Source: CAWCAW01 sp963793645 (GTDB lineage: Bacteria; Actinomycetota; Acidimicrobiia; Acidimicrobiales; UBA8190). Taken from it: a stretch of 64,000 nt of DNA. Location of the stretch: contig CAWCAW010000009.1 of the NCBI GenBank assembly GCA_963793645.1, positions 62,001 to 126,000 of the forward strand, in the 5' to 3' direction. The notes beneath the pieces are model-generated. The model did no database searches. It was not told the origin of the DNA and saw only the letters and a program-made list of their open reading frames with translations. The translations under genes and the position numbers were made by a program. Shown piece after piece: positions 50,611-59,855 of this stretch; the first letter of the stretch is position 1, and each line of letters starts with the position of its first letter.

Positions 50611-52816
50611 CTCGCCATATTCTCCTATCACCATCTCCCACAGTTATTCCACCCCCGGGACATACAACGCCGGAGCCTCAGTGACTGACGCTTCTGGAAC
50701 TTCAGGCCAGACGATTTCAGTTGTCACCGTTTCGGGCGCGGTCCCGCTGCAAGCGACTGCCGGAGATCCAGTCGAGGTGGCGGCCGGTACTTCGGTGACG
50801 TTGGACGGGTCTGGCTCGGAACCCGCCGCATCGATCACTGGCTACTCCTGGGCGTTCGGTGACGGCACGTCGGGCACGGGAGAAAGCATCCAGCACACAT
50901 ACACAAATCCGGGCACCTACACCGCGACCCTAACGGTCACGACCGGCACGCAGCAGGCGACCGCTCAAACGACGGTGACCGTGGTATCGGCGCCCTCCCC
51001 GAGCGTGGGTCTCACCGTCACGGTGACCAATGGCGCGACACCCCTTGCTGGAGCGACCCTGGCGGTGATCACGGCGGATGGCACTCGATACCCAGCGACG
51101 ACCGACGGCAGCGGGCAAGGCGTCATCTCCGGGCTCCCTGACGGCTCATATACCGTGTATGCCTACGCATCGGGATACCAGCCCGGCACCACATTAGCGA
51201 CACAAACTGGTGGCGTTGGAGCCGTCACGATCGCTCTGCAACCGGGTCCCGTGGCACAGACGTCGGCGACGTCGACGGTCTTGGACATTCAACAGATCGA
51301 GGCCGCCGGGCTCAACCCCAACGACCCCGCCAACCAGAACGTGGTCCAATTCGACATCTACCTGTCGTTCAATCCCCCAACTGGCTCTCCGCAGCAAGTT
51401 CAGGTGAGCGGCGATACCACTGGGACCGTCCTCTGGGATCCTGTGATCACCGGCGCCGAAGGGCCTAGCGGGGGGAGCTCCTGCCCGACAACCGAGGTGT
51501 GCTTCGAAGCACCCGGGGGATATCAAGTCACAGGTCAGGCGATCGAATCCCAAGGTCAACCAGCCATGCTTTGGATGATCATCCCCGGCAAGGCACAGTG
51601 GCTAAAGGAATTCTTCAAGGTCACCATGATCGTGACGAACCTCGCCCCAAGTGGTTTTAATTTCGACAACGGATCCATCACTATTGGTCCTTTGCCAAAC
51701 GGGCTAAGCATTGCACCCACAAACCCGCCGCAAACTTCCACGCAGACCGTTTCGGACATTGCATCAGGATCGAGCGCATCGCTCTCGTGGATATTGCGAG
51801 GTGACGACGAGGGGTTCTATTCCGTGACAGGCACCTACAACGGCACGCTCGATCCCGTCGGTGCGACCCTTTCCCTGCCCATTTCCACCCAACCCGGGGC
51901 GATCCACGTATGGGGAGGATCGGCGATCCATCTCATTGTAAGTGCTGACAGTCAGGCCACAACCGGATATCCATACGTGGTGGATATCGGGATGAATGAC
52001 GTGGCCGACGTTCCTGTCTACGACCCTGGAATCACATTGTTGACCCAAGGTCGGCTCAACTACATCTATGAACCCGACGAACAGCTGTCCCAGTCCACGG
52101 GTGAAATCGATCCCGGTCAGACATTTTGGACGACATACCGCCTTGTGCCGGAGATAGCAGGCACGCTGAATGTGGGTCAATCCTTCGTCGAGGACGTAGC
52201 CGGCAACGTTGAAGTGGCTTCAACCATCGAGTCCCATCCAGCGGTGCCGATCGACGAGGTGCCAACTCTCACGGCGACCTCCGAGGCCAATGGCGTGCAG
52301 CTGTCATGGCAAGCGCCGTCGGTTACCGGCATCAGGTCCTACCAGATCTTCTACACCCCCACCCGCAACACTCTCTTTGGTCCCACTCCCCTCAAAACCG
52401 TCTCAGCTTCTACGCTCTCTGCCCTGATTCCGAATGGCCCAGCTGGCTTCTATGCCGTTGACACTGTTGTGAATGGTGTACCGACGATGTTCAATCCCCT
52501 GGCGAGCGTCGGTTCGTCTACCCCGGCAGGTACGGTCAACGTTTATACAACAACCTCGCGGGCTTCGGTCATGGTTCCCGGGTCTCCTTTGCCCATCCAT
52601 ACTGTCAAAGCCAGCAAGAGCACAATCCCGCTCACGATCGACCTCGGCCATAAGGATCAGCCGATCGACGGCTTCGGCGCCATGCTTACCGACTCTGCAG
52701 CTGAGGAGCTGACATCCCTGCCTGCTGATCAATTTCAACAGCGAAATGACGAGTCTTTTCGGACCTACTCCCAATGCAGACATCTCCGTCCTTCGCATAC
52801 CTATTGGTGCAAATGA
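50579..52816 (+). CDS. giant secreted GH30 protein, part 2: PKD, regulatory and Fn3-like domains
   Basis: Continuation of part 1 in another frame: ITISHSYSTPGTYNAGASVT finishes one PKD domain and GYSWAFGDGTSGTGESIQHT is a second. A carboxypeptidase-regulatory-like domain follows (LAGATLAVITADGTRYPATT, GLPDGSYTVYAYASGYQPG), then a long beta region, a fibronectin-like domain (VQLSWQAPSVTGIRSYQIFY) and the first strand of the GH30 catalytic barrel (IDGFGAMLTDSAAEELTSLP). The frame ends in nonsense after QFQQ near 52742, where the next frame takes over. No start with its own ribosome-binding site is seen. Confidence 0.7.
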   Translation: MMAKRRQAQFDSPYSPITISHSYSTPGTYNAGASVTDASGTSGQTISVVTVSGAVPLQATAGDPVEVAAGTSVTLDGSGSEPAASITGYSWAFGDGTSGTGESIQHTYTNPGTYTATLTVTTGTQQATAQTTVTVVSAPSPSVGLTVTVTNGATPLAGATLAVITADGTRYPATTDGSGQGVISGLPDGSYTVYAYASGYQPGTTLATQTGGVGAVTIALQPGPVAQTSATSTVLDIQQIEAAGLNPNDPANQNVVQFDIYLSFNPPTGSPQQVQVSGDTTGTVLWDPVITGAEGPSGGSSCPTTEVCFEAPGGYQVTGQAIESQGQPAMLWMIIPGKAQWLKEFFKVTMIVTNLAPSGFNFDNGSITIGPLPNGLSIAPTNPPQTSTQTVSDIASGSSASLSWILRGDDEGFYSVTGTYNGTLDPVGATLSLPISTQPGAIHVWGGSAIHLIVSADSQATTGYPYVVDIGMNDVADVPVYDPGITLLTQGRLNYIYEPDEQLSQSTGEIDPGQTFWTTYRLVPEIAGTLNVGQSFVEDVAGNVEVASTIESHPAVPIDEVPTLTATSEANGVQLSWQAPSVTGIRSYQIFYTPTRNTLFGPTPLKTVSASTLSALIPNGPAGFYAVDTVVNGVPTMFNPLASVGSSTPAGTVNVYTTTSRASVMVPGSPLPIHTVKASKSTIPLTIDLGHKDQPIDGFGAMLTDSAAEELTSLPADQFQQRNDESFRTYSQCRHLRPSHTYWCK

Positions 52817-54176
52817 CTTTTCGCCTGGTGACTTCACCTATGACGACATGCCTCAACCAAGCAGCTCTAACCCGTACTGCCAGGACAACGCGACCGATCC
52901 GAACCTACAGTGCTTCAACCTGAACGCCGATCCCGACGAGCAAGCAATTCTTCAAGTCCTTAGGGCGGCTGAGTCCATTAACCCTGACCTCATCCTGATT
53001 GCCTCACCCTGGACAGCGCCTCCCTGGATGAAAGAGAAGGTGCCGGGGACGATGGGTTCGGAGAACCCGTATAACGGCTACGACGAGCAGTTGAATTCCA
53101 ACGATTACGAAGCTTACGCCAAGTATCTCGTGGCCTTCATCGAGGCGTACAAGTCACTCGGGATCAACGTGACGGACGTCACAGTCCAGAACGAGCCTGA
53201 CAACGAGGCGACGACCACGTCTCCGGGAATGACCATGTTGAACACCAAGAAGCAACCGCAGGAGTCCACGTTCATAAACGATCTCCTCCCTGCCATTTCT
53301 CATGCAGATCCGCCGCTGTCCACGGGAGTCCTCGGCTATGACTGGAACTGGGACACTGCTGCGAGCTGGGGAGTCAAAAAACTGCTCAGCGCCAGCCCGG
53401 GCCTGGCTGGAACCGCGTGGCACTGTTACAGCGGTAGCCCGAAATCACCGGCCAAGGTGCCGCACGACCCAGGAAGTCTGGCATTTATCACTGAGTGCTC
53501 TGGACACCTGAATAGCCAGGACCTACCGACTGATCCGAACCTTCCTTCGAGCGAAGACGTTGTCACCGATGACGCGAACAACTTTGGACCCAACCTCGAT
53601 TGGGATTCGGAGAACCTCGTAACTGGCGGCCTCAACAACTGGGGATCCTCGGGTGTGGTTCTTTACAACCTTGCCCTCAACGACCAGTGTGGTCCACAGC
53701 TTCCAAGCCCGATCAGTGAGACGTTCTGTGCGACCAGCGTGACCAGCAAGAATGCCAACCACCTGAATCCATCATGCTCGCAGCAATGCACAGGCCTGTC
53801 GAGCAATGGCTCTTCTCAGTGCCGGTTATGCACCGGACTGGTAACGGTGATGGGCGGCGCTTCGGATCCCGGAACCTGCGCAGTCCCGGTGTGCAATGGC
53901 GTGGGCTACGACGTACTCGCTCAAGCTGCGGCAGCATTCAGCCAAGGAATGTACGAGGTGCCCGTCAAGATCGGTAAGAAATTGGGTTGCTCAGGCACGT
54001 TGTGTGCCGCGGCCGCTTATAACCCAACGAACGGGACAGTTGGGCTGTACGTGTCGAATATGAGTCCTCCCACGAGTCCAAGTACTCCCCCAATGTTTTC
54101 TGTTGACGTCAATGGCGAGGGATTCTCATACCAGCTGCCCTACAACTCAGTCGCTAGCTTCACCTGGAACGGCTAG
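52746..54176 (+). CDS. giant secreted GH30 protein, part 3: glycoside hydrolase family 30 catalytic domain
   Basis: This frame (ATG 52746) carries most of a GH30 barrel: ISVLRIPIGANDFSPGDFTY, LILIASPWTAPPWMKEKVPG, the acid/base Glu in VTVQNEPDNEA, GYDWNWDTAASWGVKK and the nucleophile Glu in FITECSGHL. The beta-sandwich domain follows (GVGYDVLAQAAAAFSQGMYE). GH30 enzymes cleave beta-glucosidic, beta-xylosidic or related bonds; the exact subfamily cannot be told. A Cys-rich insert (CSQQCTGLSSNGSSQCRLC) interrupts the domain near residue 345. Together parts 1-3 would be about 2,260 residues, a secreted polysaccharide-degrading enzyme. Confidence 0.78.
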   Translation: MTSLFGPTPNADISVLRIPIGANDFSPGDFTYDDMPQPSSSNPYCQDNATDPNLQCFNLNADPDEQAILQVLRAAESINPDLILIASPWTAPPWMKEKVPGTMGSENPYNGYDEQLNSNDYEAYAKYLVAFIEAYKSLGINVTDVTVQNEPDNEATTTSPGMTMLNTKKQPQESTFINDLLPAISHADPPLSTGVLGYDWNWDTAASWGVKKLLSASPGLAGTAWHCYSGSPKSPAKVPHDPGSLAFITECSGHLNSQDLPTDPNLPSSEDVVTDDANNFGPNLDWDSENLVTGGLNNWGSSGVVLYNLALNDQCGPQLPSPISETFCATSVTSKNANHLNPSCSQQCTGLSSNGSSQCRLCTGLVTVMGGASDPGTCAVPVCNGVGYDVLAQAAAAFSQGMYEVPVKIGKKLGCSGTLCAAAAYNPTNGTVGLYVSNMSPPTSPSTPPMFSVDVNGEGFSYQLPYNSVASFTWNG

Positions 54177-54388
54177 CAACGCGTTGGGTAATGGGCGTAT
54201 CGATCAGAGTACGGTCGAGTCCAATTCGTCCTTCGCCTAAACCAGCTCATGAAAGGGCATAAGTTCCGTAAGCTCCAGCGTCATCGTGCCGCGGGCAGTA
54301 CCCCTCGCGTTATGAGGCAGTGTCAGTGGGTCACCAGATCCGGGAAGACTCGTTCGTCGAGGCCGACCCTCCACCGATGCTTCAGGGT

Positions 54389-54476
54389 TTGAATAAGGAA
54401 AAGAACTTAGCTGAGCGACGGGACACGAAAAATGGCCTCTGAACAGGGGAAACGTTGTGTTTTCGACGACGAGTGG
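54389..54476 (+). repeat. ~88-bp dispersed repeat, right copy, abutting tRNA
   Basis: Direct-oriented relative of 39997-40085 (about 80 percent by hand alignment). Its right end overlaps the 3' terminus of the tRNA, so on the tRNA strand it lies immediately downstream. 54177-54388 holds nothing else identifiable. Confidence 0.6.
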
Positions 54477-54547
54477 GGGTGAAGGGACTCGAACCCTTAC
54501 TGGAGGCGTTTTAAGCGCCCTGCCTCTGCCGGTTGGGCTACACCCCC
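54474..54547 (-). tRNA. tRNA with anticodon UAA (Leu-type codon UUA), short variable loop
   Basis: The 74-nt minus-strand sequence folds as a cloverleaf: acceptor GGGGGTG/CACCCCC with discriminator A, anticodon stem GGGCG/CGCCT around CTTAAAA (anticodon TAA), variable loop CCAGT of five bases and T-arm AAGGG-TTCGAGT-CCCTT. No CCA is encoded. The D-arm has one extra base and a shortened stem (GCC/GGC). Bacterial leucine tRNAs normally have a long variable arm, which is absent here, so identity by anticodon alone is provisional. Confidence 0.85.
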
Positions 54548-54565
54548 GCACTGATTGCGCTCTGA

Positions 54566-56179
54566 TCATTCGTGGTGGTGCCCACCGTTCGGCTCGGCGC
54601 CGGCGTGTTCCCATGCGACACGCTCCTCTCCACGTGGATCGTCTTGCACGCCACCGTCGGGTCCGAACAACATTGTGGCCCGTCTGGCCGGGTCATAGGC
54701 GGGCCACTCCCCTGCGGCGTCACAACTTGGATCGCCGTGTCGCGCGAAAGCCAGCCACGCCTGCTGCATCTTCTCGGATACCGCCACCGCATCAGGGCCA
54801 GAGCCACTGAACACTTGAATCACCTCCTCTTGCAAGGAGCCAAACACGAAAGGGATCTCCAGCCCATGCGAAGACCCGAACACCCCTCCCATGAAAGGAG
54901 ACTCCCACGTGAACAAGTACATGAAGGTCGACTGCTGATAGGTGCTCTGCGTCGATGCCAAGGACGCTGATGGCACTCGAAAGACGTAGTCAGTGACGAT
55001 GGCTGTCCACAGATCTCGGCCCGAGATCGATTCGCCCCGAAGGCGGCGGGCCTGAACATACGCCTCCACCACGAGTTTTGACGCGTCCGCGCCGACGTAT
55101 GCAGCCAACCTACGGGCAACCTTGCTCTCATCAAGCTCGGCGTCGGCGATGTCCTCGATGGTGAACAAGGCAGCTTCGTCTCGTGTCGTCCCGATCAGGA
55201 TCGGCACCGCCGCCGCCTGTCCCTGACCCACAGTCTCGGCAGGGAGCCGCCTGAGGAGTCCTCCGTCGATTACAGGCATGAACGTCAGGGGCAATCCGTC
55301 GTCGGGGGTCTCGAGCGTCAACCGCTGCGCTCCCTCTACGAGCGCATTGGCCGTTTGTTGCTCGAGGACCTGACGGTCGAGATCGCTCAGGCCCATCAAC
55401 TCGCCCAGGCGCTGGGCCCGCCGCGTGGCAGACGGCAGGCTGGCGGTCGTCGGTGGACCACTTTGGATCACGGCCCGATGGAACAGACCGGCGGCGGCTT
55501 CAGTACCGAGCAATGCTGAGATGCTCATGGCGCCGGCCGACTCGCCGAAGACAGTGACTTTGGTGGGGTCGCCTCCGAAGTTGGCGATGTTCCGTGCCAC
55601 CCAGCCCAGGGCGGCCAGTTGGTCGAGCAGCCCCCAGTTTCCACACCCTGCCCCTGCGGACAGGACCGGGTGGGCCAGGAATCCGAGCGCCCCCAAGCGG
55701 TAGTTGATCGTCACCACCACCACATCGCCGCGCGACGCAAGCCTGTCGCCCCGAAACAGCAAGCTTGCGCCCGTGCCGGTAGTGAAGCCGCCGCCGTGCA
55801 CCCAGACCATCACTGGCCGGGCGCCGTCGTCGACCGCTGGTGTCCAGACGTTGAGGTTCAGGCAGTCCTCGGCCGCGCTGGTGGGGTCACTAGGGATCGA
55901 AAACCCGGGGCGCGGCGGCGTCTGAGGAGCGATCGGGCCCCAGGCAGCCGCGTCTCGTATCCCGTGCCATGGAACCACCGGCTCGGGAGGCCGCCACCGC
56001 TGGGCGCCACCTTCAGCTCGGGCATACGGAACGCCCTTGAAGACCCAGACGCCGTCTTCCTCGACCCCTCGGATCATCCCACCGCTGGTGAGGACGACGC
56101 CGTCCACTTGCCAACCCCCTGTTGGCCCGGACTGCGGCCCTTTTGACGCACGGTAGGCGGCGCCCCCGAAGGGGGTCAA
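54566..56179 (-). CDS. type B carboxylesterase/lipase family protein
   Basis: The 537-residue alpha/beta hydrolase has GVPYARAEGG, EDCLNLNVWTP, the oxyanion loop VWVHGGGFTTG, the nucleophile elbow FGESAGAMS, the acid Glu in IGTTRDEAALF and His in GSSHGLEIPFVFG, i.e. a complete Ser-Glu-His triad. Length fits the COesterase family. No signal peptide is evident after the first ~30 residues, so it may be cytoplasmic; a later GTG start is possible. It hydrolyses carboxyl esters of unknown nature. Confidence 0.88.
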   Translation of the reverse strand: MTPFGGAAYRASKGPQSGPTGGWQVDGVVLTSGGMIRGVEEDGVWVFKGVPYARAEGGAQRWRPPEPVVPWHGIRDAAAWGPIAPQTPPRPGFSIPSDPTSAAEDCLNLNVWTPAVDDGARPVMVWVHGGGFTTGTGASLLFRGDRLASRGDVVVVTINYRLGALGFLAHPVLSAGAGCGNWGLLDQLAALGWVARNIANFGGDPTKVTVFGESAGAMSISALLGTEAAAGLFHRAVIQSGPPTTASLPSATRRAQRLGELMGLSDLDRQVLEQQTANALVEGAQRLTLETPDDGLPLTFMPVIDGGLLRRLPAETVGQGQAAAVPILIGTTRDEAALFTIEDIADAELDESKVARRLAAYVGADASKLVVEAYVQARRLRGESISGRDLWTAIVTDYVFRVPSASLASTQSTYQQSTFMYLFTWESPFMGGVFGSSHGLEIPFVFGSLQEEVIQVFSGSGPDAVAVSEKMQQAWLAFARHGDPSCDAAGEWPAYDPARRATMLFGPDGGVQDDPRGEERVAWEHAGAEPNGGHHHE

Positions 56180-56288
56180 ACGAGACCGTCACGGCCGCCA
56201 ATGATGCGCCTGGCTGACCCGTGCTTGCTCCAGTGAGCGGTTGACTCGGTCTTGTCGTTCCTCGAGCCCCGGCGGGTACCATGACACG

Positions 56289-57158
56289 GTGACGGCAGGC
56301 AAGGAAACCATCGAGCTCACTCAAAACGCCTTGGTGCCCGTCCCGCGCTTCCAAGAGGATGCCGGGGACGCCGAGCGCCTTTCAGACGTCGACGAGTGGG
56401 GCCGCTCCGAGCACGTCCGTGCCATTATCCGCCGGCTCTACGCCCCCCTCTACAACAACTGGTTCCGGGTCGAGTGGGAGGGCCTGGAGAAGATCCCCAA
56501 GACCGGTGGAGCACTGCTGGTGGCCAACCATGCCGGCGCCATTCCGTCAGATGCTCCCGTGATCATGCACGGCATCGAGGTCGAGCTGGGTCGCCCTGTC
56601 TACGGCTTGGCCGATTACTTCTTTCGCCAGGCACCTTGGATGGGGACCATGTGGTCACGCTTCGGTGGCGTGCCCGCCCACCCGGACAACGCGCTGCGGC
56701 TCTTGCGTGACCAGGGCCAGTTGGCCGTGGTGTTCCCCGAGGGAACCAAAGGCCCTTCAAAGACGTATACGGACCGCTACCGGTTGCGGCGATTCGGCCG
56801 CGGCGGCTTCGTGGAGATTGCCATGCGCGCCGGCGTGCCGGTGATCCCCATCGCCGTTCTCGGGGCCGAAGAATCAATGCCGATCCTTTTCCGGCTCCCA
56901 TCGGTAGCTCGGTTCCTCGGAGTGCCTTACGTCCCCATCACGGCCAACATGCTGGCATTCGGGCCGCTTGGCCTGGGGCTGTACTTCCCGGCCAAGTTCA
57001 AGCTGCGGGTGCTCGATCCAGTGACCTTCGACGTGGCACCGGGTCAGGAGCGCTACTCCAAAAGCCGCGTGATGGACGAAGCGGAGAACATTCGCACGCA
57101 TCTCCAAGAAACGCTGTACGACATGCTGCGCGACCGTCGCAGCGTGTGGTTCGGCTGA
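56289..57158 (+). CDS. 1-acyl-sn-glycerol-3-phosphate acyltransferase-like (PlsC family)
   Basis: GTG 56289 (VTAGKETIELTQ) is preferred over the open frame from 56241. The ~289-residue product has the PlsC fold with the catalytic block ALLVANHAGAIPSDAP, where the His and Asp are spaced as NHxGxxPxD rather than the usual HxxxxD, then VVFPEGTKGPSK and GFVEIAMRAGVPVIPIAVLG. The pair with the next epimerase gene resembles the mycobacterial Rv0502/Rv0501 arrangement. Likely lipid acylation at the membrane. Confidence 0.85.
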   Translation: MTAGKETIELTQNALVPVPRFQEDAGDAERLSDVDEWGRSEHVRAIIRRLYAPLYNNWFRVEWEGLEKIPKTGGALLVANHAGAIPSDAPVIMHGIEVELGRPVYGLADYFFRQAPWMGTMWSRFGGVPAHPDNALRLLRDQGQLAVVFPEGTKGPSKTYTDRYRLRRFGRGGFVEIAMRAGVPVIPIAVLGAEESMPILFRLPSVARFLGVPYVPITANMLAFGPLGLGLYFPAKFKLRVLDPVTFDVAPGQERYSKSRVMDEAENIRTHLQETLYDMLRDRRSVWFG

Positions 57159-57164
57159 CCCGAC

Positions 57165-58214
57165 ATGGGGCGACGCGTCCTGATCACGGGTCTCGATACG
57201 TTCTGGGGCGGCCGCATGGCTCAAGCCCTGGAATCCGATCCCGACGTCGAGATGATCCTCGGCATGGGAACGCGCGAACCATCGGTGCCCCTGGAGCGGG
57301 CCGAATTCGTCCGGGCCGACCAGGCCTATTCGATTCTGGCCCGCATCGTCCGGGCCACCCAGGTCGACACCATCGTGCACACCTTTTTGGTGGTGGACTC
57401 CACGCGGGTGTCGGCCCGGGCCTTGCACGAGATCAACGTGATCGGCACCATGAACCTGTTGGCCGCCGCCGGCCAATCGGGATCGTCGGTGCGCCAGGTG
57501 GTGGTGAAATCGTCCACCTTGGTCTATGGGTCGGCCGCCACCGACCCGGCGTGGTTCCGTGAGGAGACGTCTCGCACCTCACCGGCTCGCACCCGCGTGG
57601 AGCGTTCCCTCCTCGAAGTCGAGGGCTTCGTGCGCGACTTCGCCGAGGACAACCCGGCCACGGTGGTGACCGTGCTCCGCTTCGCCAACGTGCTCGGCAC
57701 CGACATCGTCACCCCCATCAGCTCCAACCTGTCGAGATCCTTTTGCCCGTCGATCGCCGGCTATGACCCGCTGGTGCAGTTCATCGAGGAAGACGACGTC
57801 GTGCGCTGCTTGGAGCACGTCACCCGTCATCGGGTGCCCGGGCTCTACAACGTGGCCGGAGCGGGCAAGCTTCCGTGGAGCGAGGTGGTGGCCATCTGCG
57901 GGGGACGCCGGCTCGCGCTCCCGCCGACTCTCACCAACGCGGCGGCCGCCCCTCTCGTCCGACTCGGGCTTATCGACTATCCCCCAGAACTGGGCGGACT
58001 GCTGCGCTATGGACGCGGCGTCGACACTTCTCGGGTCACACGGGCCGGCTTCAGCACGCGCTACACCACGGCGGGGGCCGTGACTAGCTTCATCCGCGCC
58101 CTGCGCCTGCGCCGCAGCGTGGGTGACACTCCCCTGTCATATACCTACGAGCAAGATATCGAGCAGTTCTTCCGGCGCTCCTCGGCCATCGTGCACGCGG
58201 CCCGAGAGACTTAG
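57165..58214 (+). CDS. NAD-dependent epimerase/dehydratase-like protein (GalE2-like)
   Basis: The 349-residue extended SDR has LITGLDTFWGGRMAQALESD as the cofactor loop, VHTFLVVDSTRV and VVKSSTLVYGSAATDPAWF, where the Tyr is followed by no Lys at the YxxxK position. It ends with a long helical tail including YTYEQDIEQFFRRSS. It starts six bases after the acyltransferase stop. It resembles mycobacterial GalE2-type proteins, which lack strong epimerase evidence; sugar-nucleotide activity is not certain. Confidence 0.83.
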   Translation: MGRRVLITGLDTFWGGRMAQALESDPDVEMILGMGTREPSVPLERAEFVRADQAYSILARIVRATQVDTIVHTFLVVDSTRVSARALHEINVIGTMNLLAAAGQSGSSVRQVVVKSSTLVYGSAATDPAWFREETSRTSPARTRVERSLLEVEGFVRDFAEDNPATVVTVLRFANVLGTDIVTPISSNLSRSFCPSIAGYDPLVQFIEEDDVVRCLEHVTRHRVPGLYNVAGAGKLPWSEVVAICGGRRLALPPTLTNAAAAPLVRLGLIDYPPELGGLLRYGRGVDTSRVTRAGFSTRYTTAGAVTSFIRALRLRRSVGDTPLSYTYEQDIEQFFRRSSAIVHAARET

Positions 58215-58261
58215 CCTCGATACACCGATGAACGAACGGAGTAGGTGGCCGCGTATCCGCG

Positions 58262-58332
58262 GAAAGTGCCTCCCTGCTTGGGAAAATAGCGGTGTCGAAG
58301 ACGCTGTTCTCGCCAAGCCAGGAGGCACTTTC
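58262..58332. repeat. long hairpin upstream of the IS1380-type transposase
   Basis: GAAAGTGCCTCC-CTG-CTTGG (58262-58281) pairs with CCAAGCCAGGAGGCACTTTC (58313-58332), 18 of 20 bases. The loop contains an inner AGCG/CGCT stem. It begins 48 bases after the epimerase stop and ends 39 bases before the transposase. It may be a terminator, or an IS end or attenuator. Confidence 0.55.
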
Positions 58333-58370
58333 AGTGACCGCAGTATCGCGCGGGAATTGACCGCATCGAG

Positions 58371-59642
58371 GTGACCTTCGACGAGCCAAACCTGGTGGCG
58401 AACGCCGGGCTGCTGCTCGTGGCCACGTTGAGCGTCCGGCTCGGGCTAGAACGCCTGATCAACGCCACCGTTCACCTCTCGGGTCGTGTCGGCGGCGCGC
58501 TTCCGGGACGCAAAGTGCTCACACTGGTGCACGCCATGGCCGCGGGCGGGTCCCACATCGATCACGCCGACATGCTCCGTTCGGGCGCCACCGGGTCGGT
58601 CCTTGGTCACCGTGTGATGGCGCCCTCCACCTTGGGCACATTCCTGCGGGCCTTCACCTTCGGCCACGTCCGTCAGCTCGACGCGGTGCTGGGTGAAGCG
58701 CTGCGCCGGGCGTGGGCCCTCGGGGCGGGGTCGGGGTCGGACCAGCTCGTCATGGACCTCGACTCCACCATCTGCGAGGTGTGCGGCAAGACCAAGCACG
58801 GCGCGAGTTACGGATACACGAAGAAGCTCGGCTACCACCCCCTCATCGCTGTCCGGGCAGGGACGGGTGAAGTGCTCCACGTGCGGATGCGCAAGGGTGC
58901 GGCCAACACCCAGCGCGGTGCGGTGCGTTTCGTCGAGGAGCTGGTGTCCCGGGTGCGTCGGGCCGGCGCCACCGGGGAACTGATCATGCGCTTCGACTCG
59001 GGCTTCTGGTCCAACACCACCCTGGCCACCTTGGAGCGTCTCGACGTCGGCTACACGATGGGCGTTCGCATGATTACGGCCGTGACCAGGGTCGTCGAGG
59101 GCATCGACGAGTCCGCCTGGACCCCGATCGACTACACCGCCGACGGCGAAGCCGAGGTGGCGCAGTGCGACTACAAAGGTCGACGACTCATCGTGCGCCG
59201 CACCCGGCTGGTTGGTCGCCAGGCCACTCTGTGGCCACAGTGGCGCCACTTCGCCTTCGTGACCGACCTCGACGGCGACTGTGTCGAACTCGACTCCTTC
59301 CACCGAGCGCATGCCACCGTCGAACTGGCCATCCGCGACCTGAAAGAGGGTGCGGGCCTCGAGCACGTTCCCTCCGGACACTTCTTCGCCAACTCGACGT
59401 GGCTTGTGTGCGCGGCCCTTGCCCATGACCTCATCCGTTGGACCGCCATGCTCGGCGAGATCACACCCGAAGACCACCTCGTCGTGGCCCGCACGGTGCG
59501 CACCCGGTTCCTTTCGGTCCCAGGCCGCCTCGTCAATCGGTCCGGGCGCCCGACGCTGCGCGCACCGCTCGAGTGGCCGTGGGCCGACACCTTCAACCGC
59601 GCCCTCGGCCTTCTGCGCGCCCTGCCGCCGGTTCCTTTGTAG
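58371..59642 (+). CDS. IS1380 family transposase
   Basis: The 423-residue DDE transposase has DQLVMDLDSTICEVCGKTKH (first Asp), the YGYTKKLGYHPLIAVRAGTG block, GELIMRFDSGFWSN (second Asp) and VELAIRDLKEGAGLEH (final Glu region), the layout of IS1380. It seems intact. The terminal inverted repeats were not located with certainty; CCAAGCC at 58313 and its complement near 59712 are the only shared short sequence. Confidence 0.85.
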   Translation: MTFDEPNLVANAGLLLVATLSVRLGLERLINATVHLSGRVGGALPGRKVLTLVHAMAAGGSHIDHADMLRSGATGSVLGHRVMAPSTLGTFLRAFTFGHVRQLDAVLGEALRRAWALGAGSGSDQLVMDLDSTICEVCGKTKHGASYGYTKKLGYHPLIAVRAGTGEVLHVRMRKGAANTQRGAVRFVEELVSRVRRAGATGELIMRFDSGFWSNTTLATLERLDVGYTMGVRMITAVTRVVEGIDESAWTPIDYTADGEAEVAQCDYKGRRLIVRRTRLVGRQATLWPQWRHFAFVTDLDGDCVELDSFHRAHATVELAIRDLKEGAGLEHVPSGHFFANSTWLVCAALAHDLIRWTAMLGEITPEDHLVVARTVRTRFLSVPGRLVNRSGRPTLRAPLEWPWADTFNRALGLLRALPPVPL

Positions 59643-59855
59643 CTCGGCATTGCGCGGCGGGCGCACCGCAGACGATCGCAAGACGGCGCTGACAACCGAC
59701 GCGAACTTCACGAAGGCTTGGTTTTGCGTGCCCCGGCTCCGGTGAAGAACTCAGAGCGACGTCGATCGTCTCGGCGCGCTGCCAATCACCTCAAACGGCT
59801 GCCTACCTGGTCGCCGATCGGTGGATCGAGGCTTAGATCTCGACGCTCGGCGCCA

